Assembly (NCBI GenBank): GCA_019747615.1
Contig: JAIEQQ010000347.1
Location: 1-15,449 of the forward strand
Length of the DNA stretch: 15,449 bases
Source: Phycisphaerales bacterium
Lineage (GTDB): Bacteria > Planctomycetota > Phycisphaerae > Phycisphaerales > UBA1924
Direction of reading: 5' to 3'
This document shows positions 6,387 through 14,028 of the stretch, one piece after another. Below the pieces are notes generated by a model. That model had not been told where the DNA came from and ran no database searches. It worked only from the letters and a program-made list of their open reading frames with translations. Numbering within the stretch: position 1 is the first letter of the stretch; the number at the start of each line of letters is the position of its first letter. The position numbers and the translations under genes were made by a program.

Positions 6387-7085
6387 TCAGAGCTGATCGG
6401 GCGGGGCGGCGGGCGAATGTTGAACGGGGGTGCCGCACTCGGGACAGACCGTGGTCGACGCGCCACGTGCGAGTGGGAGGCCGCGGAGGTTGTAGTTGCA
6501 GTGTGCGCAGGCGTCGGGGCGGAAGCGGCGGCGGAGCGCGGGGATTGTTGCCGCGGCGGTGAGCGCGATTACGAAACAAGCCAACGCGTAAAGCGTGATA
6601 TTCAGCGCGAGGCCGGGTATGTAAACTCGGCCGCCAAGTTGGAACGTGACACCGTGGAAACGGAATGAGTCATTGGAAGACAGCTCGATCAAGTTCAGCC
6701 GGAAGCCCAGAACGACATAGCCTCGTTGTCGAGCAAGGTCGACCAGGTGTTGGTCGCGTTCGATCTCCTCACGGATCAAGACCGGCATCGGCCAGCCGCA
6801 GCCCGTTGCGTCGATCCATTGATAATCCGAGTCAAATGGACTTACCCAGTCTGGGAACGGGCCGCGGCTTGCGAGCGGCGCGACTGAGCGGATGATGAGG
6901 ACGCGGTGCTCTGGCCCGGCGCGAACGCCGACGACATCGAGTCCGTCTGTCGTTTGGTAATGACTGTGCGATGTCTCGTCAAACATTGACGGCACATTGA
7001 CGGTGCTGATGACGAAAGTAACAGCGAGTCCAGCGACTATGCTCGCGAGCGTCAGCTTCAAGATTGTCTTGCGTGAGGGAAGCAT
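6387..7085 (-). CDS. Two-TM zinc-ribbon protein, paralog B (downstream copy)
   Basis: The product has 232 residues from ATG 7085. It has a membrane segment at about 12-30, an extracytoplasmic domain with R-G-P-F-P-D-W-V-S-P and G-C-G-W-P, then L-G-G-R-V-Y-I-P-G before a second membrane segment (about 158-182). After R-R-R-F-R-P comes a cytoplasmic zinc ribbon, C193-A-H-C196 and C214-P-E-C217, with N-Y-N-L-R-G-L between. I recall this 'CxxCxYxLxGL...CPEC' tail on many planctomycete membrane proteins of unknown function. The frame is open up to 7388, but that extension would overlap the preceding gene. The chosen start matches the paralog's N-terminus (L-P-S-R-K-T-I versus I-P-P-R-K-S-I). It lies 34 nt after the paralog's stop, so the pair is probably cotranscribed. 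Confidence 0.85.
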   Translation of the reverse strand: MLPSRKTILKLTLASIVAGLAVTFVISTVNVPSMFDETSHSHYQTTDGLDVVGVRAGPEHRVLIIRSVAPLASRGPFPDWVSPFDSDYQWIDATGCGWPMPVLIREEIERDQHLVDLARQRGYVVLGFRLNLIELSSNDSFRFHGVTFQLGGRVYIPGLALNITLYALACFVIALTAAATIPALRRRFRPDACAHCNYNLRGLPLARGASTTVCPECGTPVQHSPAAPPDQL

Positions 7086-7119
7086 GTACTTGTAGACAGG
7101 GCTTTGGCGGAGCAGTGCT

Positions 7120-7851
7120 TTAGTTTGGTTGGGCGACGCGCGCGGTGCTGGTCGCGGCGGGAACTCGCGTGCCGCACTCGGGACAGACCGTGGTCGACGC
7201 ACCAGGTGCGAGGGCAAGGCCGCAGAGGTTGTAGTTGCAACTGGGGCAGTCGCCGGGGCGAAGGCGACGGCGCAGTGCATTGCGAGTCGTTGATGTCGCA
7301 GTTGCGAGCGTGAAAACGGCGAGGGCGTAGATCGCGGTATTGAAACAGAGTCCGGGGAGATAGACTCGACCGCCGAAGCGGAGTTCAAGGCCGTGGAACG
7401 GCGTGATATCCACGTGCGACAAGACTACCGATCTGCTGTCGAAGCCAGCGGAGCAAAAGTCGTCGACGGTCAGTTCTCGCTCCAGCTCCGCTTTCGTTGG
7501 CGGAACCCCGGTTTCCTCATTCACGAGAACCGTTCGCGGCCAGCCGAACCCTTTTGCGAAAACGCAAACGTACTCCGGATTGATAGGACTGATCCATTCG
7601 GGGAGCGGGCCGCGGTCCGGGAGCGACGAGCGTAAATGAAGAATCGTCACCGACCGCATCGAGCCGCCGTAATACTTATAGACGTGGTATCCCTCTGGAG
7701 TCTGATAGCCGGTCGGCGCTGTCTGCTCGAACAAACCGGGCACATCGACAGTGGCGGTTATCACGGTGAGCGCAAGCCCTGCGAGCACACTCGTTAGGGC
7801 GAGTCTCGCGATGGACTTCCGCGGCGGGATGATGCTTCGGTGTGCACCCAT
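7120..7851 (-). CDS. Two-TM zinc-ribbon protein, paralog A (upstream copy)
   Basis: The product has 243 residues with the same plan as its downstream neighbour: membrane segments at about 17-35 and 167-186, and a C-terminal zinc ribbon C202-P-S-C205 and C223-P-E-C226. Shared blocks include P-R-K-S-I...L-A-G-L-A, R-G-P-L-P-E-W-I-S-P, G-F-G-W-P, F-G-G-R-V-Y-L-P-G-L and P-G-A-S-T-T-V-C-P-E-C-G. It differs in the middle (about 110-150), and its ribbon has an extra Cys (N-Y-N-L-C-G). The two ribbons likely bind zinc; no enzymatic motif is visible and the role is unknown. The start at ATG 7851 is 50 nt after the rarA stop, so it may be read from the rarA transcript. Confidence 0.85.
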   Translation of the reverse strand: MGAHRSIIPPRKSIARLALTSVLAGLALTVITATVDVPGLFEQTAPTGYQTPEGYHVYKYYGGSMRSVTILHLRSSLPDRGPLPEWISPINPEYVCVFAKGFGWPRTVLVNEETGVPPTKAELERELTVDDFCSAGFDSRSVVLSHVDITPFHGLELRFGGRVYLPGLCFNTAIYALAVFTLATATSTTRNALRRRLRPGDCPSCNYNLCGLALAPGASTTVCPECGTRVPAATSTARVAQPN

Positions 7852-7901
7852 GGAGATCCCGTAGCTTCGGCATGAGAGCGCGTGCTGCGGGAGAGGTGAG
7901 C

Positions 7902-9506
7902 TTAGGGGCGATCCTGCCCACCGCGCGATTCCGTTCGCAACCGCAGGGCTTCTTCCAGCCGGTCTTTGAAGAGCTTCTCGCTGCCGTGGGCGGTGGGGTG
8001 GTAGTAGCGGGCGTTGACGCCGAGGTAGTCTTGCTGGCCGACGACACCCAGGAGCGGGCTGGGGATCCCGGCGTCGTGGGTGTAGGCGTAGGACTCGGCG
8101 GGTTTGGCGGTGCCGGCTGAGAGCTGGCCGGCCTTGCGAACGTTGCCGTCTTTGATGTGGCTGGGGACGGTGACGCTGCGGCCCTTGCGGACGTCCTCAA
8201 GCGCCGCCTCGATCGCGGCGTAGCTCGCGTTGCTCTTGGGTGAAAGCGCCAGATACGTCGTGCACTGCGCCAGCGTGATGCGGCACTCGGGCATGCCGAG
8301 GCGCTCGGTGAGTTCCCAGGCGGAGGCGGCGACCATGATCGCGCGCGGGTCGGCGTTGCCGATGTCCTCGCTCGCCAGGATCGCCAGGCGACGCGCGATG
8401 AACCGCGGGTCTTCGCCCGCTTCGAGCATGTGCGCAAGCCAATACAACGCGGCGTCCGGATCACTGGCCCGCACCGATTTGATGAACGCGCTGATCGTGT
8501 CGTAATGCCCGTCGCCGGTGGGGTCGTAAACGATGGCCTTTTGTTGGATGGAGTCTTCGGCGATGGCGCGAGTGACGTGGATTTGTGGCGAGGAGGAACT
8601 GGTGGCTGGGGACGGCAATCGGGAGTCGGCAATCGGCAATCGGGCCGACGGCAGCGGCAATCGGGATTCGGCAATCGGCAACCGGGGAGATTCAGAAGAG
8701 GGCCGCGCTGCGTCGTCTTTGGCTTCCCCAGTGCCCGATGCCCAGTCCCCAGTGCCTTCCCGCTCTTCACGATTGCCGATTGCCGAATGCCGATTGCCGG
8801 CTGTTTCAGCACGATTGCCGCCGCTTCCGCTGCTCAGCACCGCCACTTCCAGCGCCGTGAGCGCTCGCCGCGCGTCGCCGTCGGACTTGGTGGCCCAGAG
8901 TTCGAGCGCGTCGTCGTCAACGTGGAGGTTGAGGCTGCCGTAGCCGCGTTCGCGATCGGTGATCGCCCGTCGGAGGACGAGCGTGATGTCGGCGAGCGAA
9001 AGCGGGTCGAGGCGCAGGAGCGGGCTGCGGCTGACCAGCGCGCTGTTCACGGCGAAGAGCGGGTTCTCTGTCGTCGCGCCGATGAGGGTGATCAGGCCAC
9101 GCTCGACATCGGCGAGCAGGACATCCTGCTGAGAGCGTGAGAAGCGGTGGATCTCGTCCAGGAACAGAACCGTCCGCCCGCCGCCGTCGGTGACGCGACG
9201 CTCGGCGGTGGAGATGATCTCGCGAATGCGCTGCACGCCGACGCTGGAGGCGTTCTCCTGAATGAACGCCCGCCGGGATTCGCTGGCGATGACGCGGGCG
9301 AGGGTGGTTTTGCCAGTGCCGGGCGGGCCGTGGAGCAGGAGGGAGCTGAGGGCGTCGGCGGCCAGCAGGCGGCGGAGGAGCTTGCCCGGCGCGAGAATGT
9401 GCGATTGGCCGGCGATCTCATCAAGCGTGCGCGGGCGCATCCGCACCGCGAGGGGCTCGACGGTCTTCAGGAGATCGGTGCGTCGCTGGGCCCAGAGATC
9501 GGCCAT
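7902..9506 (-). CDS. rarA: Replication-associated recombination ATPase RarA (MgsA)
   Basis: RarA is an AAA+ ATPase of the clamp-loader/RuvB-like group that acts at stalled replication forks. In the 534 residues, M-R-P-R-T-L-D-E and G-Q-S-H-I-L come first. Walker A G-P-P-G-T-G-K-T is at 60-67, Walker B L-F-L-D-E-I-H-R near 114-121, sensor 1 G-A-T-T-E-N-P at 143-149 and sensor 2 G-D-A-R-R near 210-214. The C-terminal tetramer domain has H-Y-D-T-I-S-A-F-I-K-S and E-D-I-G-N-A-D-P-R-A. Usual length is about 440. The excess is mostly residues about 225-307, a low-complexity block encoded by heptamer repeats in the linker between the AAA+ core and the C-terminal domain. The start at 9506 matches the family N-terminus (M-A-D-L-W) and has TACCGT 5 nt upstream. 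ATG 9569, with GAGG before it, is an alternative. It is divergent from ftsK. Confidence 0.95.
   Translation of the reverse strand: MADLWAQRRTDLLKTVEPLAVRMRPRTLDEIAGQSHILAPGKLLRRLLAADALSSLLLHGPPGTGKTTLARVIASESRRAFIQENASSVGVQRIREIISTAERRVTDGGGRTVLFLDEIHRFSRSQQDVLLADVERGLITLIGATTENPLFAVNSALVSRSPLLRLDPLSLADITLVLRRAITDRERGYGSLNLHVDDDALELWATKSDGDARRALTALEVAVLSSGSGGNRAETAGNRHSAIGNREEREGTGDWASGTGEAKDDAARPSSESPRLPIAESRLPLPSARLPIADSRLPSPATSSSSPQIHVTRAIAEDSIQQKAIVYDPTGDGHYDTISAFIKSVRASDPDAALYWLAHMLEAGEDPRFIARRLAILASEDIGNADPRAIMVAASAWELTERLGMPECRITLAQCTTYLALSPKSNASYAAIEAALEDVRKGRSVTVPSHIKDGNVRKAGQLSAGTAKPAESYAYTHDAGIPSPLLGVVGQQDYLGVNARYYHPTAHGSEKLFKDRLEEALRLRTESRGGQDRP
8614..8819. repeat. Composite heptamer repeat element inside rarA
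   Basis: On the + strand 8614-8641 holds heptamers in the order GGCAATC, GGGAGTC, GGCAATC, GGCAATC. A second copy at 8656-8683 (order GGCAATC, GGGATTC, GGCAATC, GGCAACC) lies 42 nt on, in register. At 8771-8798 the same four-unit block is inverted (GATTGCC, GATTGCC, GAATGCC, GATTGCC), with another GATTGCC at 8813-8819. Between the arms is a different set: CCCAGTG, CCCGATG, CCCAGTC, CCCAGTG (8727-8754). The 8656-8683 and 8771-8798 arms are complementary at 26 of 28 positions, so the rarA mRNA could form a long hairpin with an 87-nt loop. The rarA frame reads straight through. Confidence 0.9.
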
Positions 9507-9511
9507 GCTGG

Positions 9512-9517
9512 ACGGTA
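9512..9517 (-). promoter_or_regulatory. Possible -10 element of rarA, leaderless type
   Basis: TACCGT on the minus strand ends 5 nt before ATG 9506 and matches TANNNT. No Shine-Dalgarno site precedes this ATG. If real, the element supports 9506 rather than 9569 as the start. Confidence 0.4.
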
Positions 9518-9619
9518 CGCGCCCGGGCGAAGGGCTGGTCGCAAAGAGTTCGGTAGCTGGCGGGGCCATCCAGCCTCTTTTGGCGACGCCCGCCACCCTT
9601 TGCCGATCTTCCCTCCACG

Positions 9620-12550
9620 ATGTCCCGCGCACTTTCCGCCGCTAACGATCTCCCTGTGTTCCAGACGCCCGTACAGCACGGCGGAAAGGCCGGGGTGATG
9701 GTCTACCTGCTCTGGGTTGGGCAGGTCATCGCGTGGCTGTTTTTGCTCGCGGCGACACTGAGCTTTTCGCCCAGCGACTGGCCGGGCGTGACGTCGTTCC
9801 CGCAGAACGACCCCGCGATGAACTGGTGCGGGCCGTTGGGCGCGGTGCCTGCGTTCTGGATGTTCAGCACGTTTGGCTGGGCGACGATGGTCGGCATGGC
9901 GCTGTGGGGGCTGTATCTGTTCGTGTCGGCGTTCTTCGGGCGCGTGTCGCACGTCGCGGTTCGGTTCGTCGGCGTGCTGATCATGTGCGGCGCGCTGGCG
10001 GGGTTGCAGGGGCTGTTGTTCCCGTCGACGGGGCCGATCCCCGGTCTCTCCGGTGGGCTCATTGGCAAGAACCTCGCGTCGCCGCTGGGCGGCGTGCTCT
10101 ACAACAGCTTCAGCGGGCTGGGCACGTTCCTGGTTTTGACGATGATGTTCCTGATCGGCGCGACGGTGGCGCTGGATGTGTGGGTGGTGCTCGCGCCGAT
10201 GTGGGCGTACCGACAGATCAAGGAGAAGTCGCCGCCGGTCACCGCCGCCGCGGCGGTCGGTGCCCGCCATACCGCCGGCGCTGGCAAGCGCGTGTTCGGC
10301 TTCCTGGCGTCCACGTTCGGGCGAGGCGATCAGCCCGAAGACGACGAGGATGACAGCCCCATCAGAACGAGCAAGGCCAAGAAGTCTCGCGCCGACAAGA
10401 AGACCAAGAGCGATGCCAAGCAGGCGATCGACGAGAACGCCGGCGGCATCGGCGGGACGGACGCGTTTGATCCGCTGGAGCACGAGGTGCTCGTCAACGA
10501 AGACGGCGAGGTTGTCGGCACCGTCGACAACGCGAAGAAGGGCAAGAAGTCACGCAAGGGCAAGGGCGCCGAGGGCCTCGATGCTGACGATGCGCCGTTT
10601 GAGGCGGGCACCAGCGCGCTCGCGGCGGGCAATGGCGAGCCGCAGGCCGACGCTGCGGACGATGCCGAAGCGGAGGACACCGGTGAGGCCACAAGCGCTG
10701 CGCCCGCGCAGAAGAAGTGGACCCCCGACGAGCTTCGCGCCAAGATCAGCAAGCTCCCGTTGCGATTCGCGGCGACCGAACGCCGCAGCGCCACCGCCGA
10801 CGACCTGCGTGACATTCAAAACTCCGGCGACATGGAGGGGTACAAGTTTCCCTCGCTGGATTTGCTGGAGGAGCCCGAGGCCAACTACCCGGCCCAGATG
10901 GAGCAGTACATCCGCGAGCAGGCCACGGCCTTGGAGCGGGCGCTCAAGGAATACAAGATCGATGGCGAAGTCGTCGGCATGGATTCCGGCCCGGTGATCA
11001 CGCTCTACGAGGTGCGACTCGCGGCGGGCACGAAGGTCGCCGCGCTCAGCGCAATCGCCAGTGACTTGGCGCGATCCCTGAAGGCGGTCAACGTCCGCAT
11101 CGTCAGCAACACCGCCGGTAAGGACACCGTCGGCGTCGAGGTGCCCAACCCGTTCAAGGAGAAGGTGCGTCTCAAGGAACTGATGACCAAGAGCGAGCTG
11201 TTCGTCGGCATGAAGCTGCCGATGTTCCTGGGTAAGGATGCCGGCGGCGCGCCGCTGATCGCGGACCTGGCGGCGATGCCGCACATGCTGATCGCCGGTA
11301 CCACCGGCTCGGGCAAGAGCGTGTGCATGAACGCGATCCTGATGAGCTTCCTCTACACAAAGAAGCCCAACGAGCTGAAGCTGGTGCTGGTGGACCCGAA
11401 GATGGTCGAGTTTGCCCAGTTCAAGGACATCCCGCACCTGATGTGCCCGGTGGTGACCGAGATGAGCAAAGCCGCGGCGATCCTTGAATGGGCGGTGCGG
11501 AAGATGGACGAGCGGTACGAGCTGCTGATGGAGGCGGGCTGCCGCGATATCACGGGGTACAACGCGCTGACGTGGGAGGAACTCAAGGAGCGTTTCGCGC
11601 CGAAGGACGAGGTCGAAGAGGCGCGGATTCCCAAGAAGCTGCCGTACATGGTGTTCGTGATCGACGAGCTGGCGGACCTGATGATGACCAACAAGGAGGT
11701 CGAGCACTCGATCGTGCGCATCGCGCAGAAGGCGCGAGCGGTCGGCATCCACCTCATCGTCGCGACGCAGCGCCCCCAGGCGAACGTGGTCACCGGCCTC
11801 ATCAAGAGCAACATGCCGGCGCGCCTGTGCTTCAAGGTCGCCAGCGGCATGGACTCACGAATCGTCATGGACCAGAAGGGCGGCGAGCTCTTGCTGGGTC
11901 ATGGCGATTCGCTGTACAAGTCGCCCCGAACGACGGAGCTCAGCCGCGCGCAGGGATCGCTTGTGGATGACAAGGAGATCCGGCGTGTGACGAAGTTCCT
12001 GAAGGAGATCGCGGGGCCGACGTTCGAGCGCTCGCTGCTACAGATCAAGACGGGCGCGAGCGCCGCGGGCATGGTGGGCGTGGGCACAGACGACTCGGGC
12101 GAGCCGAACGCGCACGACGGGTACGCGGTTGCGCAGCAGGACGAGCTGTTTGAGAAGGCCGTGGACATTGTGATGGAGACCAAGATCGGCTCGGTGTCGA
12201 TGTTGCAGCGGCGGCTTGCGATCGGCTACACGCGCTCGGCGCGATTGATCGAGTTGATGGCGATGGCGGGGATTCTCGGCCAGCACAAGGGCACGGTGGC
12301 GCGCGAGGTGCTGGTGAGCCCTGAGGAGTGGGAAGCGATGAAGGCCCAGGCGGCGGAAGACGCCGCGAACGGCGGTGCCTCGGGCACGCCGGCGAAAGAG
12401 GGCAATCTCTTTGTCAACATGAGCCAGAACAGTGCGCCGCCCAGCGGCGATGACGGCCCGTCGGATTTTGATGAGCCGGAAGTGGTGACGCGCCCGACGA
12501 GCAAGCGTGCGAAGGCGGGCGCGGATGATGATGGCGACGATGATCTTTGA
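9620..12550 (+). CDS. ftsK: DNA translocase FtsK (FtsK/SpoIIIE family)
   Basis: FtsK is a septum-anchored, hexameric, ATP-driven DNA pump that clears and orients chromosome termini during division. The 976 residues show all modules. Four to five N-terminal membrane segments span about 27-192. A long charged linker rich in Lys, Asp, Glu and Ala follows (about 200-415). The motor domain has Walker A G-T-T-G-S-G-K-S at 560-567 (K566), Walker B V-F-V-I-D-E at 678-683, then A-T-Q-R-P and G-G-E-L-L-L-G-H-G-D. A C-terminal gamma winged-helix domain from about 841 includes S-M-L-Q-R-R-L-A-I-G-Y-T-R-S-A-R, the part that reads KOPS-type sequences. An acidic tail ends the protein. There is no Shine-Dalgarno site at ATG 9620; ATG 9698, just before the first membrane segment, is an alternative. 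It is divergent from rarA across a 113-nt gap. Confidence 0.97.
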   Translation: MSRALSAANDLPVFQTPVQHGGKAGVMVYLLWVGQVIAWLFLLAATLSFSPSDWPGVTSFPQNDPAMNWCGPLGAVPAFWMFSTFGWATMVGMALWGLYLFVSAFFGRVSHVAVRFVGVLIMCGALAGLQGLLFPSTGPIPGLSGGLIGKNLASPLGGVLYNSFSGLGTFLVLTMMFLIGATVALDVWVVLAPMWAYRQIKEKSPPVTAAAAVGARHTAGAGKRVFGFLASTFGRGDQPEDDEDDSPIRTSKAKKSRADKKTKSDAKQAIDENAGGIGGTDAFDPLEHEVLVNEDGEVVGTVDNAKKGKKSRKGKGAEGLDADDAPFEAGTSALAAGNGEPQADAADDAEAEDTGEATSAAPAQKKWTPDELRAKISKLPLRFAATERRSATADDLRDIQNSGDMEGYKFPSLDLLEEPEANYPAQMEQYIREQATALERALKEYKIDGEVVGMDSGPVITLYEVRLAAGTKVAALSAIASDLARSLKAVNVRIVSNTAGKDTVGVEVPNPFKEKVRLKELMTKSELFVGMKLPMFLGKDAGGAPLIADLAAMPHMLIAGTTGSGKSVCMNAILMSFLYTKKPNELKLVLVDPKMVEFAQFKDIPHLMCPVVTEMSKAAAILEWAVRKMDERYELLMEAGCRDITGYNALTWEELKERFAPKDEVEEARIPKKLPYMVFVIDELADLMMTNKEVEHSIVRIAQKARAVGIHLIVATQRPQANVVTGLIKSNMPARLCFKVASGMDSRIVMDQKGGELLLGHGDSLYKSPRTTELSRAQGSLVDDKEIRRVTKFLKEIAGPTFERSLLQIKTGASAAGMVGVGTDDSGEPNAHDGYAVAQQDELFEKAVDIVMETKIGSVSMLQRRLAIGYTRSARLIELMAMAGILGQHKGTVAREVLVSPEEWEAMKAQAAEDAANGGASGTPAKEGNLFVNMSQNSAPPSGDDGPSDFDEPEVVTRPTSKRAKAGADDDGDDDL

Positions 12551-12557
12551 GGGCGAC

Positions 12558-12585
12558 GGCAGTCGGGAGCCCGCAATCGGCAACC
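12558..12585 (+). repeat. Four-heptamer repeat just after ftsK
   Basis: The units are GGCAGTC, GGGAGCC, CGCAATC, GGCAACC, beginning 7 nt after the ftsK stop. The block matches 8614-8641 inside rarA at 24 of 28 positions in the same orientation. The shared similarity begins three bases earlier (GAC at 12555 and 8611). A further loose relative, GCATTCGGCACTCG, lies near 12609-12622. Confidence 0.8.
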
Positions 12586-12632
12586 GTGACGGCGGCCTGG
12601 GTGTCTGAGCATTCGGCACTCGCGCCGGGGGC

Positions 12633-12649
12633 GGCGCTCAATCAGCGCC
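12633..12649. terminator. Weak hairpin between convergent genes
   Basis: GGCGCT (12633-12638) and AGCGCC (12644-12649) form a 6-bp stem with a 5-nt loop in the 153-nt gap between ftsK and the opposing anti-sigma-like gene. No T-tract follows on either strand, so a role as terminator is only suggested by position. Confidence 0.3.
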
Positions 12650-12703
12650 TTCACGCAGACTGATGCGGGTGTTCGTTCGTGTGACGCTCCGCGTTCGCGC
12701 GAA

Positions 12704-14002
12704 TCAGTTGCTCAACTGCGGCAAGATCGGCACCGTGAGGCGGGGCGACCATGTGCGTGCCGGCTGGTTCCACCAGAAGATCGAGGCGGCATCAGTCGGT
12801 GCGAGCGAGGCCGCGGGCAGTGCGGTGGTTTCCAGGATGTCAAAGGTCGCGGCGACCTCTGAGCTCGTGAGCGATCGCTTGAGCTGAGCCAGCGAGAGTT
12901 CGGTCGGCAGGATGCTCGCGATGAAGACGCTCTGAGAGTCGAACGATGGCGGCGACGCGGCGGGGGCTGGCAGCGCCGGCACGGGCTCATTACCGCTTGC
13001 GACACCCGGCGTGGACTGCGCGCCCGCGGACGTGATGCCCGCGCTCGCAAACGCCGGATCGTTCGGGAGTTTCGGCCCACCTGGAGCCGTTGGCTGACGC
13101 GTGGCTCGCGCGATGAGCGTGGCGTGGTGGCTCTGCACTGTCGAGGCGACCTGCTGCGACATCTCTGGTGCGAGCGGGCTGAGGCGCGGCGCCAGCGGGC
13201 TGATCGGCGAGCGGGCGCTGAGCGTGGCCAAGCGGCGCGTCATCGTTTCGGGTGTCGCGGGCGATGCCGAACGCGCCGCGTGCATGCGGATGACCAGCCG
13301 GCCATCCTGAGCCGCGGCCAGGGCCTGCGCCATCGAGATCTCGTTGACACTCGCGGTCACCGAGGCGTTGCTCAGCGCAGCGATGGGATCCGGGCCGACG
13401 AGAGCCGCGAGCGCTTCGGTGCCGGTGTTGAGATCCGCCAGCGTTGCATTCGTCTTATCAACGGCGGTGTTCGCATTCGCAAGCACGGGATCGGCGCCGC
13501 GAATCGGCGCATAGGGCGTGACGACCGGATCGCTCGTCGGGCGCTTGGTCACCTCGTTGCGCGGAGCGCTGCGAAGCAGCGGCGAGATCGTGAGATAGCC
13601 CGCGGCGGCGACGAGCGCGACGGCGGCGGCGGCTGCGACGCGACGCGACCAGGGCGAGAAGACGACGACATCGAGCATCGACCTGCCGCGCGGCTGGAGC
13701 GATGAGATCGGGATCGTGTCAGGCGACGCGTCGGGCTCGCGAATCGTTGAAAGTCCCAGCAGGGCCTCGCGTTCGAGGCGAGCTTCGACGCCCGCGAGCA
13801 GATCGGCGGGAGCCATGGCGTCGGCGGATTCGCCCAGCGATTGCAGCGCGAGCATGTCCTGCCTCATGGCGCGGATGGTCCGCACCAGGGCGGGGTCGTT
13901 TGCCAGTGCCTGGCGCAGCACGCTCTGACGCTCGGGCGCGATGGGCCGCTGCTCGACCAGCGCGAGGAGTTCGTCATCGGAAATGAGCGGGAGCTGTGAC
14001 AT
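12704..14002 (-). CDS. Single-pass membrane protein, probable anti-sigma factor
   Basis: The product has 432 residues. Residues 1-118 are a cytoplasmic, mostly helical region (S-D-D-E-L-L-A-L-V-E...L-R-Q-A-L-A-N-D-P-A-L-V). A membrane segment spans about 121-143. The rest is a long extracytoplasmic domain rich in Ala, Ser, Thr and Pro, ending in R-L-T-V-P-I-L-P-Q-L-S-N. It starts 26 nt after the ECF sigma stop on the same strand, the usual sigma/anti-sigma order. The 'D-E-L-L...L...P-E-R...V...L..D-P' start is typical of planctomycete anti-sigma-like proteins I recall. The H-x3-C-x2-C motif of zinc anti-sigma domains is absent. The assignment rests mainly on position and topology. No Shine-Dalgarno site is seen at ATG 14002. 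Confidence 0.7.
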   Translation of the reverse strand: MSQLPLISDDELLALVEQRPIAPERQSVLRQALANDPALVRTIRAMRQDMLALQSLGESADAMAPADLLAGVEARLEREALLGLSTIREPDASPDTIPISSLQPRGRSMLDVVVFSPWSRRVAAAAAVALVAAAGYLTISPLLRSAPRNEVTKRPTSDPVVTPYAPIRGADPVLANANTAVDKTNATLADLNTGTEALAALVGPDPIAALSNASVTASVNEISMAQALAAAQDGRLVIRMHAARSASPATPETMTRRLATLSARSPISPLAPRLSPLAPEMSQQVASTVQSHHATLIARATRQPTAPGGPKLPNDPAFASAGITSAGAQSTPGVASGNEPVPALPAPAASPPSFDSQSVFIASILPTELSLAQLKRSLTSSEVAATFDILETTALPAASLAPTDAASIFWWNQPARTWSPRLTVPILPQLSN

Positions 14003-14028
14003 GCGAGCGGATCGAGCGGCGGGAGAGT

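Noticed and set aside
7086..7388. Extension of the downstream zinc-ribbon gene by 101 codons
   Set aside because: It would overlap the 3' end of the paralog, and the paralog's N-terminus aligns with the start at 7085.
7676..8812. Long open frame (378 codons) on the - strand overlapping rarA
   Set aside because: It is an out-of-frame shadow of rarA kept open by the stop-free heptamers; the peptide is Arg/Ser/Pro-rich and lacks motifs.
8614..8819. CRISPR array
   Set aside because: The repeats are contiguous heptamers without unique spacers of constant length, and no cas genes are present.
8430..9140. Open frame of 236 codons on the + strand across the rarA repeats
   Set aside because: It is antisense to a certain gene and kept open by GC content and repeats, with no protein-like motif.
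9507..9632. Upstream starts of rarA at 9632 or 9569
   Set aside because: RarA homologs begin near M-A-D-L-W. The 9632 start overlaps the start of ftsK. The 9569 start has GAGG nearby and is kept only as an alternative.
5588..9632. rarA to cyclo-ligase as a dedicated functional operon
   Set aside because: Gaps are short, but the cyclo-ligase has its own -10 box about 100 nt after the zinc-ribbon gene and the functions do not connect. Only the two paralogs, perhaps with rarA, are likely cotranscribed.
10550..11752. 400-codon open frame antisense to ftsK
   Set aside because: It is complementary to the conserved FtsK linker and motor domain and shows no family motif, so it is a shadow.
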